This document shows, piece after piece, positions 24,601 to 38,261 of a DNA stretch of 64,000 nt. This stretch comes from Lophius americanus (lineage: Eukaryota > Chordata > Actinopteri > Lophiiformes > Lophiidae). The position numbers were made by a program, and so were the translations under genes. The stretch covers positions 124,001-188,000 of the forward strand of contig JBBDHG010000164.1 of the NCBI GenBank assembly GCA_037951165.1. Reading direction: 5' to 3'. The notes beneath the pieces were generated by a model that was given only the letters and a program-made list of their open reading frames with translations, did no database searches and was not told where the DNA came from. Within the stretch, counting starts at the first letter, position 1. Every line of letters starts with the position of its first letter.

Positions 24601-26923
24601 ATAAAAACAGAAAAACACGAATGAACGAATGAATGTCCAGGACAAGCTGAGGCAGTGACTCTCCTCCTCTCTTTATCTGGTGGTGTGATGGAACCTGAGG
24701 TGGTGCACGTGAATAATTCAACTTTGAAGACTTCTGATTGAACATACCTGTAGGTGAAGCACTGCATCTCTCTCTCTCTCTCTCTCTGTCTCTGTCTCTC
24801 TATCGGAGAAGACGAATGGCTCCCTACGTTTATTGGGTGCATTTTGGATCAACAGGCATTTCCCCCGGCTGATGGTAAATAAAATAAACTAAATTAATTA
24901 AACAAAAAGGTATAAATCATTTCCCTCCATTTACACTTAATAGTGTCGGCATTAAGGAACGTAAAGTTTTTGTTAACTCTATATAATCATTTGAACTTGA
25001 AGTGCTTCTTTTAAAATTTTACCAAGTTTCTTCAAGTACAAGTAAAAGAGAGTAACAAAAAAACAAACTTTAAAAGATAAATAAATGAATGTTTAAAATG
25101 TTGGTGGTGATTTGTTGTTCATACTTTAGCATGATCAAAGTCCCTAGTTGCATATTATGAGTAAAATAATAAAATAACCTACTGCTAAACAAATGCACTA
25201 ACAAAGCTTGATGCAGCTCGTTTGATATTTACTCTTATGTATGCATTTTCATTTATTTTATCCTTCCCTGCATTCCTTCATAAACCTTGAAAATTGCATC
25301 TCAGGCCACAAGTCATTCAGGAAATATGTGTTTAAAGTGGCACAGATGATGAACAGTAACAGTTGTGACATCATTGCAGCAAATATATTCCACCCTATAT
25401 TATTCACATGACTCTGATTATGACCATGAGACTTTATAATCCATAATTATTTACATTACCGTACCTATTAGAGTCAGGTGAAGCTTTCAAGAGGATCCTT
25501 TGGTGGATCCTGCCCCCTGCTGGCAGAAAAGGCTCATTACATGCGGAGGACGCTGCTTAGCTCTGATGCTGAAGGACGTTTATAAATGGTACAAATGCTT
25601 TATATATAGATTATGAATGCATATGATTGACTTGCTTAGTCCTCAAAACCTTTCTCAGTCGTTTCCTGAGTCTTTTAACGCTTCATGAATTATTATCTTC
25701 CCATAGCCTGGATCCAAAGTAGGGTCTTCTAACACCATCCGCACGCCCCCTATGGAAGCTACAGGCTGTTGTGTTTTGTTATTCAAGTTATGTCCTGCAC
25801 TGACACAATGGAACACAGCCGCCCTGCAGCAATACTGACAATTGTGTGTTGTTTGCAAACAATGGGCAAATCAACAAAGGTGTAATGCTTACGGAGTGAA
25901 ATCACCTGCATGTAGGCGTGCACACAAAAGCGAACAATGACCACAAACCAGCTCAGCCACAGGTACTATTCTCAGCAACAGCTACCTGACTCAGTGCTTT
26001 GTGAAAAAGATTCTATGGCCGGAGTCTGGTTTGTACTATTGTCCCCCGCCGGGTCATGGGTAGAGCCGGGGCTTCTGGGACAATGACGAAGTACAAACGG
26101 CGCCTCTGCTCAGCTCAGATCCGCTCCACGAGGTTGACTCGTGTCGAGGTACCATTCGGTTTTGGCGAGGGATTTATGAAAGAGTGTGAGCCTGCAGGAA
26201 AAAAGAGGGAATCTGAATAGAGCCAGTAGGAGTTAAAACTCAATAGATCCTTTATTATTCAATCATGATATACTAAATAGAATCAATCCCCTATGCAGAA
26301 ACGTATCTGATACAATCCGTTGTGATATTTTACAGATATATTCAAATAAATACTTTTAAAGCAGTGTTGGGAAAAGCCACAGAATAAAAGTTGGGGTCAA
26401 ACTGTTGACCTAAGCGTCTGATGAAAATACGACACAAGTCACATAAACTGAGATTATGAGAAGCAGAAATCAACATCAAAGCAAATCAAAGAGCTTTGGA
26501 ACATCCGAAGTGACCATGACATCATAGAATGAAGAAGTGATTAACAAGAAAGGTCACGGTGACTCTTATAGGCGACAAAATGATTGATGTTACGGCGCGA
26601 ATCTGACAGGACGCCATCCCTCAGCTTGTTTTATGATGATAATAATGATAATAATAATAATACAGCTATGCCCTAGTCTTTAAAACGACCGGGTAACGTC
26701 GTTTTATTGCGTATTTGTGTAGTATGAATGCAATCCTAGTCAGAAAAGCGTCAGACGTTTTCTTTGCTTTGGTGTTTGTGCACATTTGAGATTCATTTCA
26801 AACCACAGCAAATTGCATGAAAGTTTAAAAAATAAAAAAAATCAACTCACAGGAGACTTTCAAATTGAACAAATGGTTTTGCAATCCCAGAGATTTCTTT
26901 ACAAAAAACCCCCGCCAAAACAT

Positions 26924-27180
26924 GAATCCGCCATAACATTATAACCACCAGTCTGCTAATGGTTTGGCCCTTTTTGACGCCATAATAGCTCAGCAACGCG
27001 CCGTTTCTTCATTCTACAGTTTATACCTGTGACCTGTAACAGTTCTCTGGTGTGGGTTTGGACAACATTGGCGAGCCTTCGGGACCCATGTGCATCACTG
27101 AGCCTTTGGCGCTCACGACCCTTCCACTTGACCTTCGTCAACCTTCCCCGAAAGGACCTGAAAAGCGCTCAGATCCTATT
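26924..27180 (-). mobile_element. Tc1-like element remnant
   Basis: CGCCATAACATTATAACCACC is an inverted-terminal-repeat motif. It is followed by a block with CGCCATAATAGCTCAGCAACGC and GTTCTCTGGTGTGGGTTTGG that resembles the 3' portion of fish Tc1-like elements. No intact frame. Confidence 0.6.
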
Positions 27181-28204
27181 ATGTCCACATTTTTTTCATG
27201 GTTCCAACAGAACATATTCAATGAAAATATATAACATAATGTTATTATGACCTAATTACCGCTCAGTAGATAACGTTTCATGTGAGTGCGACGATCTAGC
27301 AGAGTGGATGTTGTTCTCAACAAGTGGAACAAAGAAACAGGAAACCAGTATTGTTTGAAAAGTAGCAGAGAAGAACATTTATGGTATTAATGAAATAGCC
27401 GACAGACGCTGCGTTTTACCTAAAACATCGTCGGACAGGACAGTGACAAAAACCCAAAGTGCTACAAATACAGGAATATTCATACCGGAGACAAAATTCA
27501 CAGAAACTAAAACCAAAACAAACCCTCTGAGTATTTTATCCTTCGTTTCAAGGCAACTCTTCACATTCGAAGGAAAAAAACTTTTTTTTTTTTGCTTACA
27601 CATTTCTTTAAGACTATCTTTTAAGTCTACTTTTGTCATTCTTGACCTAAACCCTTCACCACCCGGACAAACCTGGACCCAGCCAGGTACAGCTAACCCG
27701 CTCACGGATGATCAGATGATCATCCTCAACCTGTCAGAAGGAATCTCCAGTGGACGTTTTGAACGGCTGAGGTTATCACATTAAGAATAATACCTTCACA
27801 TGGGCGCCGTAGTTTGAGGACGCTTAAAAAAAACACCTGCACCGCTTTGAAGTAGCTTATCATTCCTCCTTAACGGTATCATATAGTGGCGCTGCTGGTT
27901 CATCACTCGCTGAATTATAGTGCCAGGAAATTGACACTTTAAAGCATCATAGAAAATAACTGTTTAGGACCCTATTCTGATTCTTTAGTTACATGACATG
28001 AAGTAAAATCCTCCTGAACTGATGAGGAAATCACTGTGGCCTTTGTGGGTCATGTTTTAGGCAGCTGCTAAGAATATTGGGGCCTTTTTGTCTTCATAAT
28101 AATAATCACGAATATATAAAAATGCCTGAAAAGCTGCCCAGTTAGAGTTATTGGTTAACTATGGAAACCTGGAGTCCTGGAATTAAGGCACTTGAACAAT
28201 GATT
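27181..28204. other. Intergenic; nothing recognised
   Basis: Frames of about 110 codons on both strands (27379-27784) overlap as mirror images and show no family motif. Confidence 0.4.
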
Positions 28205-28505
28205 GTAAGGTCATTATAACCATTGCTTCCAAAGTAATGGATAATAAGGTAGTAGTAACAGTGTAATTACAATGTAATAATCTTGTAATAACAGTGTAAT
28301 TACTATGTAATAACAATGTAGTATTAACATTGTAATAACTGATAATAATGTAGTAATAACAGTGTAATTACTATGTAATAACAATGTAGTATTAACATTG
28401 TTATTAATACCTGATAATAATGTAGTAATGACAGTGTAATTACTATGTAATAATAATAATAATGTAGTAATAACAGTGTAATTACTATGTAATAGCAAAG
28501 AGGCG
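28205..28505. repeat. Degenerate AT-rich minisatellite, unit about 65 bp
   Basis: Repeated blocks ACAGTGTAATTACTATGTAA, TAACAATGTAGTATTAACAT and TGATAATAATGTAGTAAT occur four to five times. Confidence 0.9.
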
Positions 28506-29366
28506 CGTATTATGTTTAATATAATGGAGAAGATTGGGGTGAAAAATATGATCAAATATTAATATAATAAAAAAGAATTGATGGATATGAATTTGGGGTT
28601 CAGGATTTAGGTGAATTTCAAATCGGGCCATTAGAAGCAAAACGATCCCTGAGATAATCCCACAGCATGACCCTGCTTTCAAGTAAAAACATTTTTCTTT
28701 TTAACTCACATGTCCTTATAATAAACAACTTTTGTTTGTCAAGGAAAAGAGAAAACGGAGGGATACTTGGATCTTCAGCACCACAAATACATTCTATTGA
28801 GTATGTTTTTGCTGATTATCATCGATAAGAGCCCAAAAAAAACACGCCACAATAAAAAAAAAATACACAATGTACTTTGTTATTAATATCAATATTTCTG
28901 ACTTCTGAAAGTCCCATAGCACTAAAGCTCCTTATTTTTCTTTCAGATGAAGAGAAAACGAGGGGTTGTGGATTTCCGACCTTAAACTGCTTCATCATGC
29001 CGGAACAAATTTATCGGCCTGGTTTATGCTCTGCAAAAACATGTTAAGAAGACAAACAGGAAACATCCGGTGTCTAGGCAGTAAGTTATCTCCAGTTCTG
29101 GGGGGCAGCTGTTTCCATTTGTTAACACAAAAATAAAAGCAGAACAAAAAGGGGAACACAGGTTGACTCTGAGGAATCAACATGTATAGATTCACAGAAT
29201 TCAATTTATAACGCCTGATTATCATAAACTCATAACTAGATTACCAATCCGTCTGCTTTTTCGCCCCACGGCGAGCTCAAACCACCTCACGGTTGAAAAT
29301 AACAGGTAGAATATGAAGTAAAGCAGGAACATATGATAGTGGGGGGGGAAATAATACCAAAGGTTT
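28506..29366. other. Downstream of slc35g1 stop; 3' UTR region, not delimited
   Basis: Because slc35g1 is on the minus strand, this interval should contain its 3' UTR. I see no unambiguous AATAAA on the minus strand close to the stop; an ATTAAA-like motif lies near 28514. Confidence 0.35.
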
Positions 29367-32300
29367 CTACTTGGCTTGTCTCTCTGCGCTCTTGTGAGTG
29401 CTGCTGTACCACCTCCTCAGCGCTACTCCAATAGTGCTCAGCACTATGCACAGCGCCCCCCCCAGGCTCCACAGCGTCGGTGCGAGGTTAAAAAAGACGA
29501 ACTGGAAGAAGAACGCCAGCACCACGTCCGCAGTCTTCATCAGGGACACGGCGCCGGCCTTCTCTATCTGCAGCGCCTTAGTGAGGAAGGACTGACCGAC
29601 GATGCCCAGGACAGCGATCAACATCAGCAGCCAGCGATCGCGGCCGCAGTACGGGAGTTTCCACTCCCCGAGGACGGATACGGTGATGACGCACTCGATG
29701 AAGCCGATGACGGCGTAGTACCAGACGGAGAGGTAGTAATGGACGCTCTTTCCGATCTTGCGAAGGACGACAAACGTGCAAGCTGCCGCGACGGCTCCTG
29801 TGAACGAAAACACAAAACACCGATTAATGGATGTAGACGAATAAAGAAAAATAACAACCAGTAAAAATGCTGATTATCAAAGATGAATCTGAGCAAACTG
29901 AAATAAAACTCCCCCTGAGATCAAAGGTGATAAAACTGTGACAAAATGTATTCTGTCTGCCGGTTTCTGAGTAAAATGTGGATCAACCATTCCGTGTTAC
30001 GTTCTGACGGAAGCACAAGGATTATCACATGACCCCTCCGGCTGCGGCATAAAAGTAGAATTCCAAGAATTCCTTGAGGAATTAGTCGAGTGAATTCTCT
30101 TTTTTTCGTTTTGAGTTTCTTTTTCGGCGATGACTGATAATCACCGGGTTCTTTTCTAATTATTTAAGAAAAAGGTTTTGACACAAGACATCACCAAACG
30201 AGTTATTTGACATTTTTGATAGAGGTCACTGTATTTGATGCATCTCATCTTAGGACAATAATGGTACTATGTCTTCTATGGTGCTAAAGTAGAGTACAGA
30301 TTTAATCTACGTTATAAAATAATGCCCTTACTCTGTGCCATGTGGCTATTACGCATACATTACACTGTTATTACAGGGTTATTAACTAATGACTAAATGA
30401 TTCATGAGGACTAAATCGGACCAACGGTTGAGAAATTATGTCCCAAAAACTTTCAGATTTAAAGATCGCCCTTGTATCGGAACCTTACTACTGACTTGAA
30501 AATAATCACTCCAGTCCTTCCTTGCACCAAAGTCTAAGTAGTAGGGCTGTAACGATTCATGGATCAATATCAGTTTGTTGGACAACGATCCAATCATACA
30601 GATGGAAAGTAAAAAAAATACCAATATATATGTCGGCTTTTTTAAGAAACGCCTTTATTTTGAAATGACTACACATGACTGCAGTGTTTCCTGTACAAAG
30701 GCTCCTCCCCTATCAGCACGCAGTCCTGCCGACCAATGGGAACGGCCGGAGGCTGCAGTTTAATTATATCCTTTTAATTCTGCTCTCCCTGAAGGTTTTG
30801 TTGATGTTTTCTTCTGTAGGATGTAAAACATTCGGAGTTTCAAACGTCCAACCCACTGAGCCCAGCACCGACCAGAACCGTGTGAATACAATGTCATGAA
30901 ACATAAAGTAAGACGGTTATGTTCATGATTTAAAAGTGATCAGGGTTCCTTAATGTTCACTGATAAGAAAAAATACATTTGTATCATTTATAACTTTACA
31001 GTCAAAAACGGGTCTTTGTTCCTTTTGTTATTATTATTACTATTATTACTATTATTACTATAATTAGTATTATTATTATTATTACTATAATTAGTATTAT
31101 TATTATAATAATAATAATTATAATGCTGTGACATACAGCTCAGAAGAAGAAGAAACGTAAGTCACCTGCGAAGGCAGCAATGGTCCCTTTGATGTGATTG
31201 TTGTAGTTGCCCTCGATGCCTTGCAGCGGCTCGCCAAAGATGAAGGGTGGCCTGGCGATGAGGATGACTCCAGTGAGGGTAAAAACAGTGAAGACACAGT
31301 CCAAGATGGTACATTTCTCCTTCAGGAAGACCCAGGCCAGGAGGGAGGTGAAGACTGGGTTACTGAGGGGCAGGGAAGGCGTTGGACAAAACAGAAAAAA
31401 AACAAAACAGGAAGTAGTAATTAGTGTGGATGCAGGTAAAGAAACTATGCTGTCGTGTTTTACTCCTCAAACTATGCTTAAAAACAGAGTTTTTCATTTT
31501 AATTTAATGTGAAAAGAAACAAGAAAAGCTCCCCCTAGTGAAGAAAATAAGAACTATTAGAGTAAAATCTGATTAAATATACATCTATATATTTGTATAT
31601 ATGTTAATCTTTGCTAGTCGATACATATGCATCAAATTTGGAGTTAATCAGACCAACAGTCGAGAAATTATGGCCCGAAAATCTATAGATAGAGTTCCCC
31701 CTAGTGTCCGAACTTTACAACCGATCTTTCCCAAAATCGATCCAGTTCTTCCTCGATACAATTTGAAAATTATCCATAAAATATTTTGTGAGTTACGTCA
31801 AGAAACATTGTTTTTTTTTTAAAAAAGAAAAAAAAAGAGCTCCCCCTAGTGTCGGAACTTTACAGAGATTTTCCTCCCAAAATCAATCCAGTTCTTCCTT
31901 GCACTAAGGTCTATGTGGGTATAAAATTTGAGAACAATCCATGAAACATTTTTTTCAGTTATCGCGTTAACACGATCTGTGGCGGCGCCGATCACGATCC
32001 ATAATGGTATTATTATATTAGCTGATTGTTGTCTCAAATGGAGCATACAGCTCCACTTCTCCAAATGAATTATGGGAGAAGTATCTGGGAAATGTTGGAT
32101 GGTGAGATAAAGAGGTGAAGCAGGAAAAAACACGAGAATGAAGAAAAAAAAGGAAGGATTATCAACCACAGTTACGTTCCGCCTCTCACCTGAACATGAT
32201 GACGGTGGCATCTGCTAGCGGCATCTGCTGGACTGAGTAGAAGAGCAGGATCATGGCGTTGGAACCGAGGAAACCCCGAAGCACCAAATATATACGTTTA

Positions 32301-35300
32301 TCTCTGGGACCGAAGAAGCCGGTCCTGCAGGAACAGAGATGAGGAAAGAATGAAGGGATGGATGGATGGATGGATGAATGGATGGATGATAGAATGAGTG
32401 TATGGAGGATGAGGCTGATGGGTAGGTTCCGATAGATCGGACAGATGAGGGTGGGGGCCTGAAAAATGACGTATAGGAGAGGAATGTATAGGATGTATGA
32501 ATGGATGAATAGATGAAAGGGTTAAAGAAGTGAATGTTTATTAATCAAGTTTTCATGTGTCACAATCAGATTATTTTACAGTTAAAGTATTTCTATCCGT
32601 TTGCACTAAGATTGGATAAAACATATTGAGCGAAACTAATAATTGTTAATCTTTATTATATTTCTCTACATTTATTTACAGAATTTCCCGCTTTTGCTTC
32701 TGTCGTTAGTTATTTGTGTTTTTCGTTCAGTTTGAGTCTCTATTTTTATTTAATTGAAAAAATGATCCAGCGGCAGCTTGTATATGCTAAAGAGCAAGGG
32801 GCCGATGGTGGAGCCCTGGGGGACACCGCTGGTCAAAGTAGGATACGGGAAATAAAATGTATAGAATACTTATTATTCCTTTGCATATTTTATTTGCGGG
32901 ATTTATTGATTTAATAAAATGACAAATTGTTTTGGTCAAGCATATTTTTAGTTTTTAAATCTGGCTTCAAAAATGTTACATTTCATGGACAATAGTCAAG
33001 TTTAATTACATTTTAGTAAAGAATCTTTCTAGAAAACAATTTGAACCTTATTAGACATTTCAGGTGGCATAAAGTTAAATAATTCTTTTCTCATACGCTT
33101 TAATATGCCAAAAATAAAATTCACTTTTCAGTATCCTTGGTTAATGTCTCCTATCCACCGGCCCCTGTGACCTGAGGTGTCCCCCAGGGCTCTATCTTAG
33201 GCCCCCTTACTCTTCAGCATATACATGCTAGCACAGTGTCATAAACAGGTTCAAACACATTTTTCAATTATAAACAGAGACTCAAGAATAAGGTCGACCA
33301 AGTAAAACATTTAAGTGTAATTTGAATCTCAAAATCTAAAAATAAGAATATTATGAGATGCAAACCTTTAGGGCCCTGCAAAGGAATTGTAAAATGTAAC
33401 TTCATTCTAATCATGAAGTTCTTAAGTGGTTTATTTGAAGTATTAATTCATTTTGTTGGACTTGTATCCTGAAAATGGTGAGATGCTATTAACAGTTGTT
33501 ATAACTGGTCATTAAAACCAGAAAGTCTAATCTTAAAATGTCATATATATCTCTATGTCATTGAATTAATTATAATGTATATCGCATATTAATGAACTCA
33601 TCCATTGTATAGCGGCACTGTTTGTACTATGTTGGCTAGAATTATTGAAAAATAGAGAAAAAAAAGTTTATAACTTTATAATAACAGTGTAATAACGCGT
33701 CAGACTATTAAACTAGTGAGAGTCCATTCATGTGGTGCATATGAATGGACTCTCCCAACACTGGATCAACATAATTCCATCAACAAGGCAAAGGGAGGAA
33801 TAATGCAGGTTTCCCAGAGTATTTTGACAACTCTGACTTGTTTGAATAGTGATTACTTCTTAAGCCGGGATTCTCCTCTAAGATATCTGCACAAAGCCAT
33901 GAACCCAAATGCAGAAATCCAAACCTTTAAGGGACCGACATTTAAACAGCTCAAAAATGATTGATTTTGTTTTTTTATCTTATTTTTCAGGTACATAAAC
34001 GTTTAAATCAAATACCTATGAGAAGAAGAAAAAACAGTTTCAATTGTAGAAGTATATCTGCTTGTGTTTCTCTGCCATGCTTACTTGTGATAGATGAGAA
34101 ACGGGACAATGAAAAGCATCTGGAAGAAGCAGCGTATGGCGCTGATCTCTATGGCGTGGACTCCCTGGATGGTTTTTACCAAGAGGGTAATGATGGAGAA
34201 GAAAACTGTGGACAGGAAAGCGTAAAACAAACCAAGACCTGGACATCTCTTTGGTTTCTCTTCGCCTGTGGAAGAGAGAGATAGGAGAGAGAGTCAGAGA
34301 AAAAAAGGGAGAGAGGGTGAAGGGAGTGAACAGGTAACAAGAAGAAGGGCTATCGCTGTCCCACATTTCATTTTCTTGTTGAAATAGAAACCGCAGGATG
34401 TAGAAGGACGCTGGGAATGTTACAGTGTCTTTTCTAAAAAAATAGAAAGCCCAGACAAAAGATTTACACAAGTAAGGGTTGTGTGTTTGCCAACGCTGGC
34501 TGGGAAGCATGAGAGCGATATGTTTGTGGTGATTAGATTTCAACATGAGGTCACTCACGAGTAGTTCTTGTGTAACTCGCTGTCTTCACTTTAGACCATT
34601 TAAACTTAGTGCTAACAGGCTTGTTAGTGTGTGCAGTGGTGTTTTATTAGTTTTAGGCTATTATTACAGTATTATAGGTTGTATTACTATACTATCACAA
34701 TAAATGTTTGGGGTTTTTTTGCCGACTGGGACATTTTTGTATAAACTTTGAGTTATTATCATTTAATTACATAAGTAGACGCGCATTCATTCGAGTACAA
34801 ACCTATCCCAAAACCCAAAAGTCTACTCTTATTATATTTTTAATCCAGATTAGGATAGAACATGTGGACTGTCAAAAAAATCATGGATCAACATCTTAAT
34901 CCAGATCTACTCAGAGATTCAACTATTCCATTTTCAGCTGCCCCTTAATATGGATCCACTATGAAATGTAAGAGGTTCTTCAGAGTCCTGTGCCTAAGCT
35001 TCTAGCCATTCTTCCTGTAGATTTGTCAGGTGTTTTTTGTTTAATCTTGCTAGTTGTCAGGCACAAGCTGGCAAAACCACCTAGAGGAAGTAATAATATG
35101 ACACAACTGTCAATCATTGGGGCCCAATAACATGATAATATCTTAAGTAAAAATATAACTCATGTGTTGCGAGACAGAATCTCATTTTTATAATAACTGG
35201 TCTGCTGATATACGGCCCAAACACCAAACGTACTCCAAATCCCAGAATGCACTGCGACCGCCGGCGCGTCAATCAAGAGCGCCAGCGCTTCTCCCCGTTC

Positions 35301-35873
35301 CTCTGTTGTCAAATATCAGGTTATCCAATCACTGTAATAAACTTTACGAAGCCCGCGAGGAGATGCGGATGAAAGGATGAATAATAAACGTATTAGTAAG
35401 TCTCACGCGCGTATCACACACGTTTTAATTTAACTGGCGAGGTGCGTTCACGTCCCGCAGCCGTTCAACATTTGTCATTTCTGTTTTCTAAAACGAGAAA
35501 AATAACATAGAATTTCTTTTCTTTTAAGATGAAATATACCTGTAGGCTACCTGTGCACCTTAATCCTTTCTTAGGTGCAACTGCTGAGGATTCTGCGCTA
35601 TGTTGAATAATTATAGGAAGTATTTTACTCTAATGTCTGATTCATTAATATAAATGCAAACATAGTATGTAAAGTCTTTAGTAGTGATGAGCAATAACAT
35701 GAACTACACTTTCTATTTTTTGGTCCAACATACAAATCCGTGAAAAAAAAAAAAGTTACCGGCGTAAATCAGTAATATACCCTATTAGCATTGTTGGTTC
35801 TAATGTTGTGGCTGATAAGTGTAGATTAATAGCTTCTAAATATACAGATGTTTCCTGTTGCGCTTAGATAAAA

Positions 35874-35907
<34 letters not shown>

Positions 35908-37576
35908 ATAACAGTGCCATTATGATGAAAGTTCTACAATCCAATCAGCCATAACATTAGAACCGGTACTAATGTCGTAACCGTTTGGCGAATCCTTTTT
36001 TATTAACTATGAAACTATCTAAAATCTATTTTTAATCATTATTTCACTACTTGTTCAAACTCTTTAAAAGCAGCCACTCACCTCAGAAACTCAGCTACTT
36101 CTTAATGGCTGTATCACTGCTCATTTATTTGGACTACTTTTATTGTACTGGTTAGATTATTCCCAGTAATAACAATTAAAATATACTTTCTTTTGTATAA
36201 GGGGAATTTTTTTTTACCTCAATGTGACTCAATACCCAGCCATAATTCAACACTAACTCCTGTAGAAATAGACATATTCATACTGTCACTAATGGAGTTA
36301 CCCCTCACGTACCATTGTCCTCTGAATGCTGAATAATCCGATGACCAGGCATATTGAGGGAAATTTCCACTTCCTTGTAAACTTCCTCATGCAGACAAAC
36401 CAATGGAGATCATAATTATTTATCTGATGGACGCTTAATGATTGAACTGGAGTACAAAAAAACAAAAAAACATTCAACTAAGTGTTGATACGAGGTGGAA
36501 AGGTTTTGATGAACCTTTAAAATAAGGTACACATTTGAATGTAAAATAAGTCTATGTTCCAGGTATGAGGTTCCTGGGGCTGAAAAAGTGCAGAGTCATC
36601 AATCCTCTTAAAGGATGATTCAGATGTTACGCTGGTTTACAGCCGGTTGGTCGCTGCTCTTTTAGTAATAGACAAGGAAATAATTAAGCAGGTATAAAGT
36701 AGCTGGATTAGAATATGTATTATTATCAACCAGGAAAATTATTATTATCTTATAAATTAATTATAAGGCCAATCTCCCTCTAATAAAGCTATTTTATTGT
36801 TAAAGGTTAGACAATAAATGATCATAAAAACACTTTTCTATAGTAAGACATAATTTGACCGGCGTTCAACTTTAACTGTGACGTAACCTATAGAAAAAAC
36901 GTTATATGATGTAAGACTCACGTTCACGGACAAATCAAAGCGTCGCCGTTTTTTACCGAAGACTTTCGGTAATTGCCGTTAAAACCCCGAAATGATGTCA
37001 AAGGTGTGATTTCAGCGCGTTCCTTCCACTATGTCACGCATATGTTATATCTAGGTGACATAGCGACTGGGATATAGCGCATACATTGTAATAACGTTGT
37101 TATAACGAATTACTGACGTGCGATAACGTGAGGTCACGCACGAGCTCGGGACTATGACACTTCTGTTTTAATCGTTCATCCCGTGACAAAGTTGTCACAC
37201 AACCCTGAAGTGAGGATTTTGGGGGGGGGGACCACGCGCTCCCGGAGACCCTCCGGTGCGCTCCTGTACCTTCGCTCGTGCTCTCTTCCGGGGATGCGGG
37301 CGGGCTGCTGACGCAAACCGATGGCGGGTACAGTCTTTCCTTCTCGTCGCTTTCCGGTGATTCCTCGCTCCCTCTCGCCACCCGAGCATCACCGGCGTCA
37401 TCCCACGAGACACGGCAGTAGCTCTGCGAGGGGATCTTCTCCTCCGCCGTCCGCTCCTCGTGATCCCCGCCACACTCGACACGGTGGCCATGGCCGTCAA
37501 CTTTGTTCAACACTAAACTAACGTCGTCATCTACGGATGGAGCCCGCGCGCGCGCGGTCATGTTACGGTCGGCCAT
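29367..37576 (-). CDS. slc35g1: Solute carrier family 35 member G1 (EamA/DMT-family membrane protein)
   Basis: Five coding exons on the minus strand: 37576-37270, 34265-34085, 32324-32190, 31362-31166 and 29797-29367. All introns are GT-AG and the phases join exactly (1251 bases, 416 residues plus stop). The ATG at 37576 has a good context (caccATGgcc). Residues 1-105 are a hydrophilic, acidic N-terminus. After that comes a run of hydrophobic segments typical of the drug/metabolite transporter fold with two EamA halves. PGLGLFYAFLSTVFFS, EISAIRCFFQML, LADATVIMFSNPVFTS, LRKIGKSVHYYLSVWYY and KALQIEKAGAVSLMKTADVV match human SLC35G1 (TMEM20) closely. That protein is reported in the ER and plasma membrane and linked to STIM1; its substrate is uncertain. 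Introns 1-4 (3004, 1760, 827 and 1368 bp) carry transposon debris. Confidence 0.95.
30380..30540 (+). repeat. Copy of the dispersed TCCCCCTAGTG family, in slc35g1 intron 4
   Basis: AAATCGGACCAACGGTTGAG, then CACTCCAGTCCTTCCTTGCA and AAGTCTAAGTAG. It ends exactly where an hAT-like element begins. Confidence 0.7.
30541..30790 (+). mobile_element. hAT-like non-autonomous element, copy 1 of pair
   Basis: Begins TAGGGCTGTAACGATTCATG, a common hAT-type terminus. The interior (ACAACGATCCAATCA, GGCTCCTCCCCTATCAGCA, GACCAATGGGAACGG, GGCTGCAGTTTAATT) matches the reverse complement of 57772-58053 along its length. Confidence 0.8.
31021..31118. repeat. (TTA/ATT)n microsatellite
   Basis: ATT triplets with ACT and AAT interruptions, in slc35g1 intron 4. 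Confidence 0.95.
31527..32010 (+). repeat. Tandem copies of the dispersed TCCCCCTAGTG family
   Basis: At least three partial units start AGCTCCCCCTAGTG (about 31527, 31695 and 31838). They carry AATCGATCCAGTTCTTCCTC, and the last one ends GAGTTATCGCGTTAACACGA-like, then GTGGCGGCGCCGATCACGAT. In slc35g1 intron 3, abutting exon 3. Confidence 0.8.
33145..33260 (+). mobile_element. L2-type LINE reverse transcriptase fragment
   Basis: GACCTGAGGTGTCCCCCAGG, then CTCTATCTTAGGCCCCCTTA and TTCAGCATATACATGCTAGC. This is the DNA for the motif GVPQGSILGPLLFSIYML, with frame damage. In slc35g1 intron 2. Confidence 0.75.
35874..35905. repeat. (CA)n microsatellite
   Basis: About 15 CA units in slc35g1 intron 1. 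Tc1-like terminal-repeat debris (CAATCAGCCATAACATTAG) follows at about 35942. Confidence 0.95.
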
Positions 37577-37870
37577 GGTGAGATGTTCCGGCGGAGCGAC
37601 AGCATGCCGCGGACAGAGATGGCTGACCGTCTGGTTCCGTTGCCCTGAGAGAGTGAGAAGACAAGGTTAATGACTAACCTTGCTGGCAGGATAGTAACCC
37701 GCGTGCGCCGGTGTTTTTTCCCCACAGGGGGGCAGAAACGAACCCCGAGCAAAAACCGGCTGGGGGATTCAACCGGAGAGGGATCAGAACCGACCAGCAC
37801 TCTCAGAACTCTCACGAGCTGCTCTTATCAACTGGAAGAAGCTCATAAACGGAGGCGCGTGCGCGTCATC
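37180..37870 (-). promoter_or_regulatory. CpG-rich 5' region of slc35g1
   Basis: CpG density rises sharply relative to the flanks (e.g. CGCGCGCGCGG at 37547-37557), spanning the first coding exon and about 300 bp upstream. This is the pattern of a CpG-island-type promoter. The transcription start is not determined. Confidence 0.55.
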
Positions 37871-37997
37871 ACAATGATCTTTTTTTTTTAACGTTTATTC
37901 ACTCAGATTGACCATCTAGAGTCAGAGTTACAGAGATTAACGGAAACGGGGTTTCCCAGTCAGAACTCTAATTAATATATATCTACTACGTCATAGA

Positions 37998-37998
37998 C

Positions 37999-38035
<37 letters not shown>

Positions 38036-38133
38036 GAGAGAGGGAGAGATGGAGGGAGGGAGAGAGAGAGAGATAGATAGATGACAGAAAGAGAGAGAGT
38101 GAGTAAGTGAGTGAGTGAGTGAGTGAGTGAGTG

Positions 38134-38196
<63 letters not shown>

Positions 38197-38200
38197 AAGA
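37998..38200. repeat. Compound (GA)n(GTGA)n(GATA)n microsatellite
   Basis: GA runs, then about eight GTGA units, then about 20 GATA units. Confidence 0.97.
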
Positions 38201-38250
38201 AACTTCATTAATCCCCTAAAGGGGACATTTAGTTGTTGCAGCAGCTCCAA
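38201..38250 (+). mobile_element. Retroposon-like tail attached to the GATA repeat
   Basis: AACTTCATTAATCCCCTAAA then GGGGACATTTAGTTGTTGCA is a common fish interspersed-repeat end (CTTTATTAATCCC...GGGGAAATT), often found beside GATA repeats. Confidence 0.6.
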
Positions 38251-38261
38251 TAATATGTATA

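Larger units (their letters stand above)
20371..26923. other. Intergenic; low-complexity and unclassified repeats, no gene recognised
   Basis: Contains a GT microsatellite, AT-rich tracts at 24471-24600, a CT run at 24767-24800 and a small dispersed element at 23925-24010. No convincing exon pair with splice sites was found on either strand. Confidence 0.4.

Noticed and set aside
29376..29864. 162-codon plus-strand frame
   Set aside because: It is antisense to the last slc35g1 exon, which matches a known family. GC-rich codon structure keeps the opposite frame open.
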